In this document: positions 21,278 to 31,788 of the stretch, piece after piece | Layout: every line of letters begins with the position of its first letter | Numbering within the stretch: position 1 is the first letter of the stretch | Source: Calendula officinalis | Lineage: Eukaryota; Streptophyta; Magnoliopsida; Asterales; Asteraceae | Length of the DNA: 64,000 nt | Direction: 5' to 3' | Assembly (NCBI GenBank): GCA_963853835.1 | Contig: OY970830.1 | Span: forward strand, 40,137,966 to 40,201,965 | Translations under genes and position numbers: made by a program | The notes under the pieces: model-generated | Database searches by the model: none | What the model saw: only the letters and a program-made list of their open reading frames with translations | Told to the model about the DNA's origin: nothing

Positions 21278-22918
21278 TTAGAGTGCCATTTCTGCCTGCA
21301 ATGCAGCAAGTTCATCTTCCTCAGCTGTATTCTGGCGCTGAGCTGGACGTGTTGGAATTCTGCCAGCTGGCACATGCACTGGAGCTGCAGGTGCAGTTGT
21401 GGCAGGCTGTAGAAGCTGTTCCTCCAGCTCAGCACCTTCTAGTTCTTCAAGTTCAGCCTCCAATTCATCCTGCATTTTATCGATAAAGTAAAAATATTTA
21501 GTAGAGTTATCATTTTATTTTTCACAAAATTAAAATAATTTTCCTTGAGTAAAGAGAAGTTAACCTCATCAAAATCAGCTGCAGCACCAATAGGTGCTGA
21601 CAATGCTTCCTGAATTTGTTTCATATTTTCTGTTTGCTCGTTTATCTCATCCATTGTCTTGTCCACATCATCAATATTCCTGCACCAATAATATAACTTT
21701 TTAATCATAGAATTTAATACACTAAATATTTATACAAAAGCTAGTTTTTTTTTTATAGTAAGTGTTACTTTCAGGTTAATAACTCAACTGGAACTGGGCC
21801 AAAAATTGCCATTTTTAACCTAAACCTATTTTGACCCGTTACCCAACCCACCCATTTTTATTCTTTTGTGAAATATAATAAAATTAAAGACTTACACAGC
21901 TTTTTGCATTGCTTTCATTGCTTGAGCTCCAGTTCTCAAGGCATCCACTGTTTCTGTGGTAGCTTTTGCACCTTCAAGCATTATCATCTGGTGTCCACAG
22001 AGCACAAATTAATTAATTATAAATATTTTTTTTGTTCAAATGAAACATAGCTAACGATTGCTAGTTACCTGATCATGAATTCGCAACTGAAAATTGCCAA
22101 GTTGCTCAATTTGCTGTTCATAAAGTCTTTTCCTCTTTAAACACTGTATTGCAGCTGTATAATTCCACTTCAATTAGTATATATCACAAGATGAAGAGAG
22201 TATAAACAAGACAGCAAGTAAATAATAACTCAAAATCATGACATAAATCTGAATTTATACCCCTTTTATTTTTAGCTCTAGTGAATTCTTTTGCCTTCTC
22301 AACCTCTGCAGCAGCTTTCTTCAGAAGTACTTTTTCTTTCTTCTCAAGCATTTCAAGTGTCTGCACATATTATTAAATTATTGAATACAAGCTCAAAAAT
22401 GCTACCAAATAACAGATATGTTTATCATTTAATTTTGTTCTTTTTCTTCAGTTTCATAAGATTGTGTAGCAAGTAGCAACACGAATAATCCCAAAGGTTC
22501 TTGTTCAGTGGTTCATGAATGATTAATTAATTAATAATAATAGATTTTGCATGCTTATTCCCATAAATCAACTGTAGTTAACATCTATGTATAGCTAATA
22601 GCCTGTTATTATTCAAGTAATGCACAAAAACCATGAATTAAATGCTAAATCAACCCTAAAAATAATTTTTTTTCACCAAAATAAAAATTCACAGGAAAGC
22701 AATCCTTCCAACCAAAATCAACTCGTATATAAGAATCTGAACATAAAAAGCTAAATAGATTTCCAAACGCACAAATAAAAAGTAAAAAATTCTCAAGGTT
22801 CACCCATAAAATTAAAAATAATAATATACTCACACTCAGGAAGTACCTCATTTAATTTGTCTAACGTCGTTACAGCGTTAGTTTCTTGCTTAGGTTTTCC
22901 AAACATTCGCGAAAACAT
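21278..22918 (-). CDS. VPS32: ESCRT-III subunit VPS32/SNF7 (CHMP4)
   Basis: Core filament-forming ESCRT-III subunit that sorts and cuts membrane at multivesicular endosomes. Coding exons (minus): 22918-22847, 22360-22261, 22154-22069, 21987-21896, 21679-21565, 21469-21278; GT-AG introns, phases close exactly, total 218 aa, the usual SNF7 length. It starts MFSRMFGKPKQETNAVTTLD and has a basic, coiled helical N-terminal half (KKEKVLLKKAAAEVEKAKEF, YEQQIEQLGNFQLRIHDQ). An acidic C-terminal half follows (TMDEINEQTENMKQIQEALS, DELEAELEELEGAELEEQLL), ending in EEDELAALQAEMAL, the MIM1-like helix that recruits the VPS4 ATPase. The start ATG was chosen because it matches the family N-terminus; in-frame sequence upstream is not conserved. 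Confidence 0.95.
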
Positions 22919-23399
22919 TGTAAGTATTCTTTTCCTTGAAACCCCTACGATCAGATCAGATCCGATCAAAAGCAACAAACTAAAATTAAGAAAAATTTCA
23001 CAATCATATATACAGCAAAAGTCAAAGTAGCAATCAATCGTGCTATGAGGATGATACCTGAGGATTAACAACTAGAGCGATTACCGTGTGATAGTTCTTA
23101 AGCTTTACCTAATGTTTGCGATAGAAGAAATACTGAAAGAATTGAAATTGAATGAAAAATTTATGTGAAAAACGTAAAGGGGTTTTGAATTAGGATGAAG
23201 ATCGAACGGATTTGGGTGGGATGAGTTGTGGAAGTGAGGAATGGAATCCAATTGGGGGAAGACTTTTGGTAATGAGGCGTATTGGTTACCTCCAATGAAT
23301 GTCGATACACGCTTTTTACTCGAAAGTTTCTTGTTTTGTTTTAGGTTAAAACAACAAATATGAAAATCAAATCAAAATATATACTGTATAAATAATAAA

Positions 23400-24039
23400 C
23401 TAGCTACAAAACCCGCCCGATGGGCGGGTATGCTGTAAATTTTAGTATGTAGAAAAATGTCCAAAAACTTTATATATTTCTAAATGACATAATAATCGAT
23501 AGATGTGATGATGATTTTGTACAAAAAAACGGTAAATGAAGAAATGTTACACGGCCATTTTATTAAATGAAGAATCCAGCTTTTTATGCCGTAATCCGTA
23601 ATATCTGAAGTCTGGTTACGTTGCACAATCCAGCTTTTTATGCCGTAATAATAGAATGCCGGTTTTATGGAAATTATATTGAGTCGTGTATCACTTCTGA
23701 ATAGTTATTTATTTGTTTCCTTGTATGTAGGAAGCCGTATTTAAATATTTATTTGTTTCCTTGTATGTAGGATCTTTTAAATAGTTATTTATTTGTTTCC
23801 TTGTATGTAGGAAGCCGTATATGGAGCATATGAATGTAGACCGTAAGTCGTACGAGATTCGTTTGCCGTATATGGAGCGTATGAATGTAGACCGTAAGCT
23901 GTACCAGATTCGTTTGTATTAGTGCAAATGACGTGGACCAATCAGGGAATTCCAAGTGGCATTATGGACGAATAGGAATGCTTGGAATTGCCATGGTGTC
24001 AAACCCTCTTCAAATTTAGGCCTCATATATAGGGTAGGA
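23400..24039 (-). mobile_element. Non-autonomous Helitron, 640 bp, both ends
   Basis: Read on the minus strand it starts TCCTACCCTATATATGAGG after a host A (24039) and ends with a CCCGCCC-atc-GGGCGGG hairpin plus CTAG before a host T (23400). Both ends and the A/T insertion site fit Helitrons. The 3' hairpin is the same as at 5502-5532. The interior holds two kinds of short tandem repeats and no ORF. It sits about 480 bp upstream of the VPS32 start. Confidence 0.85.
23702..23916. repeat. Tandem repeats inside the Helitron
   Basis: Three units of about 38 bp contain TTATTTGTTTCCTTGTATGT plus AGGA. They are followed by two 51-bp units beginning CCGTATATGGAGC and containing ATGAATGTAGACCGTAAG and GATTCGTTTG. 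A separate repeated word, AATCCAGCTTTTTATGCCGT, occurs at about 23573 and 23629. Confidence 0.8.
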
Positions 24040-25773
24040 TTAATTTTTTATTTATCACTAAAAATCAAAATATAGTGTTAAAAAATTAAATTTACCACTA
24101 AAAATATACTATGAGCATAGTAAACATGTCACCCATCTTTTTTGAAAGACGTTATTTACCACCGAGTTAAAATACTAATGATTCGAACTATACGATAAAA
24201 AATCTGTTTTATATGATTCGTTTTTTGGTTAAATCGTGGAAGCATCAATAGGTTTTTAACTAATCATTATTGAACAATTAATGTGTTACTACTTACTACT
24301 TATCATTATAATTCCGAATTTCTCATCTTTATATTCGTTAACATATAATATATGCTTCGATCAAAAAATTAATGTGTGTTAGATTACTATTTAACACCAT
24401 CATAAATACATTTTATATACATAAAGTATACAACCATTAGTATGTAATTGTGTCTTTTGTATCATTTGTATCTCTTGTAACATTTGTATTATAATTTCAT
24501 GTATAATGAGAATTTTGTTATGCACATATGAGTTGAACTAATTTGGCTTACAACAGATTATCAGTACATTACTACAAGTTGGAAATATCATACTCTTGTT
24601 CAAGGAATATCAAAAGCGACAACGTTCAAGGTATTATTTCTTTCTAATCCTAAATTACATATTCTTTATATTCCTTGACTTTGCCTAATTTTTTAATTTA
24701 ATATTGTTTTAGACACTTTGTTTACAATCTAATACGATGTATTTATTTAACGAAAGTACGGGAAATCAAGCCTACAACGTCCATTTCCCCACAAGGCCAC
24801 AACTACACAACAATGGAGGAACGTTAAAAAGTTTTTGTATTTTTTTCAACTCAACTTTCTCCAAATTATGCAATTTATTATGTCGAACACTCATTCTGAT
24901 ACCATTTGTAATTCTTAATATGAGATCAACATGATAATAGCCAATAATAACGTAAAATATAGACAAAAACCTTGGTTAAAAATGTAAGTAAGTAGGAAAT
25001 GAACCTTAAAACGCAAGATACAACCCTTTCTCACTAATAGCACAAGGTGTCGAGTTATATTAAACCCGCGTTAAAAATATTTTTGTCACTTACCATAGTT
25101 TTAATACATAACTCAAAATTACTCTCCTTTATATAACACTCATTAACATCCCCTGGGAACCACACATAAAACCCAAAAGCAATCATAATTAAACAAAAAT
25201 TTGCTTTAACATGCACTATCACTTTGGCGCTAGACTAATTGGCGCACTGCCAAATGAGGTTTGGCGTGGATTTAACCACCCAAACACCGGGAGTTCTAAG
25301 ACTGGGCGTAACGGGTGCGTCACACCCTCTCTGTCATTGTGTGTCCCCTAGTCTGGCGCGTCCCACCCCCTTACGTGGTATCTCCTCCGACGCGTCCCAT
25401 GCCAAGTTTGGTCGCCTCGGCAACCGTTTGCGGTCACTTCTTCCCTCCTTTATTCGTCATTTCTTCGTACCTTTCTTTATTTCTCGGTTATTTCTCTCCC
25501 GTTTTATTTAGGTTAGGGAAATACATAATGAGCCATTTAAATGAGTATTGAAATACATGGGCCATTCAAATACATATATGGGTAAATAGGTATTGAAATA
25601 CATACATGAGCCATTTAATTTAATGAACTGCATATTAAATGAAATTTAATGTATTATTTATGTAATGTTTTTAATTATTAATGAACTTAATAAAAAAGGT
25701 CCGGTCGCCACTTACGTGAGTTTGGTCGCAGTTTAAAGACTTGATCATGTTTTTTATTAGAAGAGAGAAAGCT
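24040..25773. other. Spacer, no gene seen
   Basis: The first kilobase is AT-rich with no supported ORF. From about 25220 to 25510 there is a GC-rich patch (GGCGCACTGCC, GACGCGTCCCATGCC) unlike its surroundings, probably part of an unidentified element; no ends were recognised. Confidence 0.4.
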
Positions 25774-26011
25774 GATGTGACTAGAGGTGCACACATAAAC
25801 CGGATTTTTAACCGAACCGGTTTTTTAACCGGTTTCAAACCGGTTTTGGGGTCGGACACTACGGATCGGATCAAGACCAGCGGACCGAAACCGGATAGGG
25901 GTTTTCACGCATGATCCGGTTTACAAACCGGATTCCCTAAACCGGTTTAAAAACCGGATTTTAATAGTCGTTGGGTAAACCAGATTTTTAACTGGATTTT
26001 AGTAGCCGTTG

Positions 26012-26470
26012 CGAAAACTCCTCCAACTCCCTTTCGGGACAAAACTTCTCCTTGAGTCTTCTAGTGAACTCTTCCCATGACATCTTGTAGACGGCTTTCT
26101 TTCCCAACGATTTATACACGGTGACCCCCAAGTCAAAGCATCATCCTTAAGCAAACGTGAGGCATAAGTCACCATGTCTTCTTCTTTGCACTTGCTACTC
26201 TCGAGTACATGTTCCGTCTCCCGGATCCAACAGATGGCGTCCTTTGGTTCCATGCTCCCGTAATAATTGTCGGGTCGGCATGCCAAGAATGTCTTGTAAG
26301 AACATCCTTCACGATCAATCTTGTCAACACTCCTTTCCTCGTTGGAGGACTTCTCTGTCGGGACACTATCACCCGTTGTTCGGGTTCTTGTGAGGGGAGG
26401 AGTATCCTCCCTCTCTTCCCTTTCTTCTTCATCTCGACCTTCATCTTCGTCCCTTTCCTCATCATCATTC
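26012..26470 (-). pseudogene. Ty3/gypsy Gag fragment
   Basis: On the minus strand a highly acidic leader (DDEERDEDEGRDEEERE) is followed by CSYKTFLACRPDNYYGSMEP, then CWIRETEHVLESSKCKEEDM and YASRLLKDDALTW. These are the conserved start of a retrotransposon Gag (Retrotrans_gag). One frameshift occurs after DDALTW; in the shifted frame it continues MSWEEFTRRLKEKFCPE. Its N-terminal end is cut at 26470 by an inserted LTR and its C-terminal end by the hAT sequence near 26012. The rest of pol is gone. Confidence 0.8.
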
Positions 26471-28785
26471 TGTAACATCCCAAAAATTTGAGGAAATTTA
26501 AAAATTTTAATCAATAAAATATTACATTTTCCCCCAAGAGTACAAGTAACTCCAAGGTCCCAACTTATAAATAAAATATAAAACCGTCTCGTGGTTTAAA
26601 TGCGGAATAATTAAAAGTTTTAAAAACAAAACATGTTTGATAAATATTTTAATCCAAATCCATAATTATAAAAATAGAAACGCAGATCATCAACCATTGA
26701 CCTTCTCATTGCCCTTACTAGTACCTACAAAATGGGAGGGAGTGTTTGGGGTCAGCCACCGCTGAGTGAATAATCAACACAATAAACGTACACATACAAA
26801 CAATCCACACCACATAAGTGATCCCTAGAGACTCAACTCATTTCTCGTTTATTAGGCCTTTTATTAATTTCAATTGGTTCGCCAATGCCGTGACGAATCC
26901 AAAACGCGTGCCCCTGCTCTCGCGCTCGTCACTGGCACCCCCTTCCAACACCCACCAGTGTCCCGCAGTACCACGCTGACAGTCGTGAATTGTACTTGGC
27001 TTGGGAAGAGTTGGCTACCTCATGAATCTCAAATATAGTTAGTTAGTTTTATTAACGTGTTGACCCATTACAACATGTACTCATAGAAAACTAACTGCTC
27101 AAGCTCAAGTATATCATCTCATAGATATATAACCACATAGCACAACCTAAGTGCATATAAACTCATAATCAAATCTCAAGTACACAGATCATTCGCAACA
27201 ACAAGCTCAACTCAATCAATCACAGTTCGTAACATATAGCACGTATCATGAATCAAATGTAAGTGCAAGTTTAGAGTGAGATCACCCACCTCGAATAGAC
27301 GTATGCTCCTAAATATCCTCAGCATCAAAGAGCGTCTCTAATCAGGTCCTAGAAGCTCCTACAAAGTACAAGGAAGCTCGGATTAGGGTTTGACTCAAAG
27401 GTAGTTTCAGCAGAAACTTAACAGCACTCAGCACTCTCACGGGAACGGCTATAACTCTCAAACTGCTCACTAGATTTTATTCAAATATTTACAGTAGCTA
27501 AATGACTCGGAGGACTACAATTCGACAGAAGACCTCGGAAGCTAAAACCAAACAGCAAGGGCTCAAAAGAGGCTCACAAGACAGAATAGCTGAACCAAAA
27601 ACTATTCTGCGATGGTTTACTAAAACAGCGATAACTTTTAAACGACAAATCAGATTAACGAGCCGTCAGCGGCAACGAAAAGAGGACTCAGAAAACTAGA
27701 GACCTCTACTCGCCAAAAATCCAGTAACATATTTTAACTATGATAAAAACAGAGCCGAACATAGACAACCGAATCTGCCCGAAAATTCAGCTTGTTGTTT
27801 AAAACCGTTTATAATCCCGACATAATCCCGTTAAATCCCGAGGCACCCGACAGCCCTAAAATCATTTTTTTATCACAGTAGTTCATATTCACAAAAACCA
27901 CGTTAGTTTATTTGATAAAGCTATTCGGTTTAGGAACCCAAGAACCTAAAAGTTAGGTTTCCGGTTATTAAAACGTTTAGACCATTTAGTCAAAGATTTT
28001 AACCCACCCTTGACCCGACACCCCTGAAACAGGGACTAAGACTCGAATTACATCTCATGAGGAATTTGGACAAAATGATTTACGATTAACATGACATAGC
28101 AAGCAATTTTCCGGTACCACAAAATTGTAGCATTCGTCCCACATTGGTTGGAGAGGGGAACGAAACACTCTTTATAAGGGTGTGGATACCTTTCTTAGCA
28201 TGAGGCCTTTTGGGTGGAGTAGTCCATACCAAGAACAAAACCGTGCGCTGGTGGGCAAAGCGGACAATATCGTGTTACGGGGTTCTGGGACGCCGGCGCA
28301 TGGTTTTGGTCTTGGTATGGACCACTCTACCCAAAAGGCCTCATGCTAAGAGAGGTATCCACACCCTTATAAAGAGTGTTTCGTTCCCCTCTCCAACCAA
28401 TGTGGGATGAATCTTACAATTCTCCCCCCTTGGGACACAACGCCCGCGTTGTGCACATCAGCACGGGGACTGGCTCTGATACCAACTTGTAACATCCCAA
28501 AAATTTTAGGAAATTTAAAAATTTTAATCAATAAAATATTACATTTTCCCCCAAAAGTACAAGTAACTCCAAGGTCCCAACTTATAAATAAAATACAAAA
28601 CCGTCTCGTGGTTTAAATGCGGAATAATTAAAGGTTTTAAAAACAAAACATGTTTGATAAATATTTTAATCCAAATCCATAAATATAAAAATAGAAACGC
28701 ATCTCATCAACCATTGACCTTCTCATTGCCCTTACTAGTACCTACAAAATGGGAGGGAGTGTTTGGGGTCAGCCACCGCTGAGTG
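26471..28785 (-). mobile_element. Short-interior LTR element: LTR, 70 bp, truncated LTR
   Basis: Left LTR 26471-28417 starts TGTAACATCC; right LTR 28488-28785 starts identically. Their first 297 bp or so are almost the same, after which the right copy is cut. The 70 bp between them (28418-28487) holds, on the minus strand, a primer-binding site TGGTATCAGAGC (28473-28484, complementary to initiator Met-tRNA, 3 nt from the LTR) and a purine tract AAGGGGGGAGAAT beside the left LTR. So the whole internal domain is little more than a PBS and a PPT, as in TRIM or LARD elements; LTRs of almost 2 kb would be unusual for either. It is inserted in the gag of the surrounding gypsy fragment. The target duplication cannot be checked because the right LTR is truncated. 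Confidence 0.72.
28124..28420. repeat. Long inverted repeat (about 125-bp arms) with inward TATA boxes
   Basis: Arms 28124-28248 and 28296-28420 are near-perfect reverse complements, separated by a 47-nt loop (GGTGGGCAAAGCGGACAATA start). Each arm contains CCCACATTGGTTGGAGAGGG, a TTATAAGGGTGTGG TATA region and GCATGAGGCCTTTTGGGT. The arms therefore carry two facing promoters. This forms the end of the left LTR at 26471-28417. Confidence 0.85.
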
Positions 28786-29954
28786 GGAGTCTGAAGGATT
28801 TATGTGCACAGTTAGTCAACCTATGATGATACATCCATGCCTACGAAACACTTAAGGGTCACACCGGTGAGTGCATGTAATACGAGCAAGATAAGCAATG
28901 ATACTACGAAGAGGAATGATTCATAATAATCATTATGAATCAAGTTAAGTATTAAGTCAAGTTTGACTTATTACTAGATTAGTTTAACTAACTAATTAAT
29001 ACAAGTATTTGTACATTTACTAGTTGAGTAAATATACAATGTGTTAATTATAGATTATCCATGATATGATTTAAAGCTATTAAATCATATAGTAAATTGG
29101 ATAATATTGTTGTATAAATTATATAAAGGTTATTATATAATTAATTATTAAAAGTATAAATACAAGTATATAATTCGTGTATATGGGTACCAAATTATTA
29201 GTGTATTAATACTAGACATTTAATAGTTAAGTGCAATAATAATAAACTAGTTAAACTATAAGGAGTGGAAGTGTTAAAAGGAAGTTTAATTAAAGATCTA
29301 ATATTAATTAAACTAGAGGGTCCTAAGCGCAACTTATTTATCTATAAATAAGAGGCTTAGGGTAACCCTAAAACCGCTTACAACCCGACAAAATCCTTGC
29401 CCCCTCCTCTCCCTATTTCGGCCGAATACAAAGAAGAACACAAGCATTGTGTTCTTCAATTGTTCTTCGTTCGTTCTTCGTGTTCTTCGTGTTCTTCAAG
29501 TCTTGAAGATTTGAAGATCAAGTTCATTGCTTAGATCAACTAGAAGATCGCTCGATTTGTTCATCATCAGTGGATCTATCTTAAGCAAACAATAAGGTAT
29601 GTTTTGAGAAAACCCTTTTCTCCCTTCTCCCTCTTGGACGATTTCGACCAAAGAACCCTAGGGTTCTTTGGTGTTGGTCGACCGAAACACACAAGCATTG
29701 TGTGTGTTCGGGTTTTTCGTACAAGGTTTCTTTTTGTTAATCTAATCTAGATTTCCAAGATCCCAATCCTTTAGGGTTTAAGGATTAGGTTTAATCTCAA
29801 TTCCGCTTTTAGGGATTAAATCAGCTAGTTGGTTTTAACCGGTCAAGGACAAGTTCATGTTCTTGATCAGTGTGGTTCGAACCAAGTGACTAGGAGGTTG
29901 ACCCTTGTGGTCAATCAGTTTCAATGAAACCCTTCATAATTCACTTAGACTAAA
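28786..29954 (+). other. LTR-like or leader region with TATA box, origin unclear
   Basis: A TATAAATAAGAGG box near 29343 is followed by a leader with repeated GTTCTTCGT words (29450-29495) and a splice-donor-like AAGGTATGTTTTG (29595). This looks like a plus-strand LTR/leader fragment. It lies between a truncated LTR and the primer-binding site of the outer gypsy element, so it could instead be a replaced internal region. No coding capacity recognised. Confidence 0.4.
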
Positions 29955-29966
29955 GCTCTGATACCA
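29955..29966 (-). promoter_or_regulatory. Primer-binding site of the outer gypsy element
   Basis: GCTCTGATACCA on the plus strand is the reverse complement of TGGTATCAGAGC, the plant initiator Met-tRNA primer site. It lies 3 nt from the LTR that starts at 29970, fixing the element as minus-strand with its 5' LTR on the right. Confidence 0.85.
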
Positions 29967-29969
29967 AGT

Positions 29970-31687
29970 TGTAACACACCAAGTTTTCAAAACAATTTAA
30001 ACTTTTAAATAAATAAGTTCAACATCCAAAAAAATATATCCAAAAACATAGTTTAACTGAAACATTTGGAATGATCAATAGGTGCCAAAAATCGGTGTTA
30101 CAATAATATCAAAACTAAAGTCTTAGGGAATCAAATGGTACACCGAGCTAAATCATCCAATGCTAATACTACGGGCCGCCTAATCCTTAGCTCCCAAACC
30201 TGAGTACATAGTCAAAAGAAATGTAGTACGTGAGACAAAATTGTCTCGTGAGAAACATGGGTTTTAGACCCGGTTAGAAATAATTGCAATAAAATAATAA
30301 TTAAATAATTATCACATTGCACATAGTCAATAATTCTCTAAGGCTTGCCATAAGTCCAACACATACGTAACGGGCCTCCCCGAAACAAACTCCCCCGATA
30401 TGGGTTATCTAGGTAAACTCCCCCGTTTCCGGGTTATTTATTTGCTCCCCCGATTTCCGGGTTATCTCAAACTCCCCCGCTTTCCGGGTTATCTATTTCT
30501 CGACATACTACTCTTGCGCAGGGTGGTAGCACCCCAAGTAGTAGTCACTAACTCCCCCAACTTGTGTGGGTTATCTAGGATCCAATTGATTAGCTACCAC
30601 ATAACAAATCATCAACTTGGGTCAAAGCCCCATATTACTACTCATATCATACTAGTGGTAACTAAACACATCAATATACAATTCAATTCAATTCAATTCA
30701 ATTCAATTCAATTCAATCTTTTCTTTATTAAAAAACAGTTATCTAATAAAGACTCTAAGAAATCAATTCAAACTATGAAACATGGGTTACTATGTACTCA
30801 GAAAAGATCACATGTACTCACCTTAGCAATGCTATCCCAAAGTTGTGTTAGCAAACACAAATCCTTACTCCTTGAATGAAGGAGTATCACCAAATCCTTA
30901 AGTCTTTAAGACCTAATCATCATTTATACAAATAATCTAGTTATTAACCATAACCAGTCATAAACAATCCATAATTACACTCATGACCACCAAGTTCATC
31001 CGACTTGGTGGAATCTCAAACCCTAGTTCAAGATTCCCATCAAAAATTCCCAAATCCAACTTGTACACACTGAATACAAGTCTACAATGAGTGTTTTACA
31101 CTCATGTTTAGTCATCTTCCCCAAAGATGACATGGTGAGTTGTCCAAACCACCATTGATGCCCAAATAAATCTTGAAATATCAAAGAGATGCATAAACTA
31201 ACAAGGATTCTTACCTTAGATCAATAATCTTCAAGGAATGTGAAGATTTGAGCTCAAGAACACCAAAAACCGTGCACTTCTTCCAAAATAACGGCTGGTA
31301 GGGTTGTAGGGGTGTAGGTGTCCAAACCCTAGCCCCAAAACCCGTTTTTATACACCTGACACAGTTCGCGTTCGCGAACTCGAGTTCGCGTCGCGAACTT
31401 CCCGTGTCGGGAACTCCTCGCGATCGGGAACGAGTCGCGAACTCCAAGCCTCAAAACCCCAAACTCTCTGTCCAATCCTCGCGACCGCGAACAATAGTTC
31501 GCGTCGCGAACTCCTCCAGGCAGCTAGGCTGCAACTTTTTGTTGTCCAATTTATCCCGATTTCGACCTTAACCATATCAAACGGTGTCCAAATGACACGA
31601 AACCAGTTCCCACGTCTTTTAAATGATTTATCCTTATTTATCATATTTTTGTACAATTTATATATTTACAAAATTCGGGTCGTTACA
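29970..31687 (-). mobile_element. 5' LTR of a truncated Ty3/gypsy element
   Basis: Bounded by TGTAACACACC and GGGTCGTTACA, about 1.7 kb, same family as the solo LTR at 5980-7587. It holds an (AATTC)n pentamer run near 30677-30717, a series of CCCCCGATTTCCGGGTTATC-like units (30385-30580), and a CpG-rich GTTCGCG/CGCGAAC palindrome block (31363-31525). The element is inserted in the hAT 5' region; its 3' LTR and most of gag-pol are missing. Confidence 0.82.
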
Positions 31688-31788
31688 ATAAATACCCCTT
31701 AGGTGTTAAGGATCAATCACCACTCAAAATACTCTCATTTCTAGCTTATAAACTCACACTACACTAAAAAACGCAAGTTATCGTTGCT

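Noticed and set aside
28124..28420. CRISPR-like or organellar inverted repeat
   Set aside because: Nuclear plant context; the repeat lies in an LTR with TATA boxes and there is no spacer array.
31211..31656. Overlapping minus-strand frames of 78-102 residues within an LTR
   Set aside because: They arise from the CpG-rich palindrome block of the gypsy LTR and are not shared as protein with the related LTR at 5980-7587.
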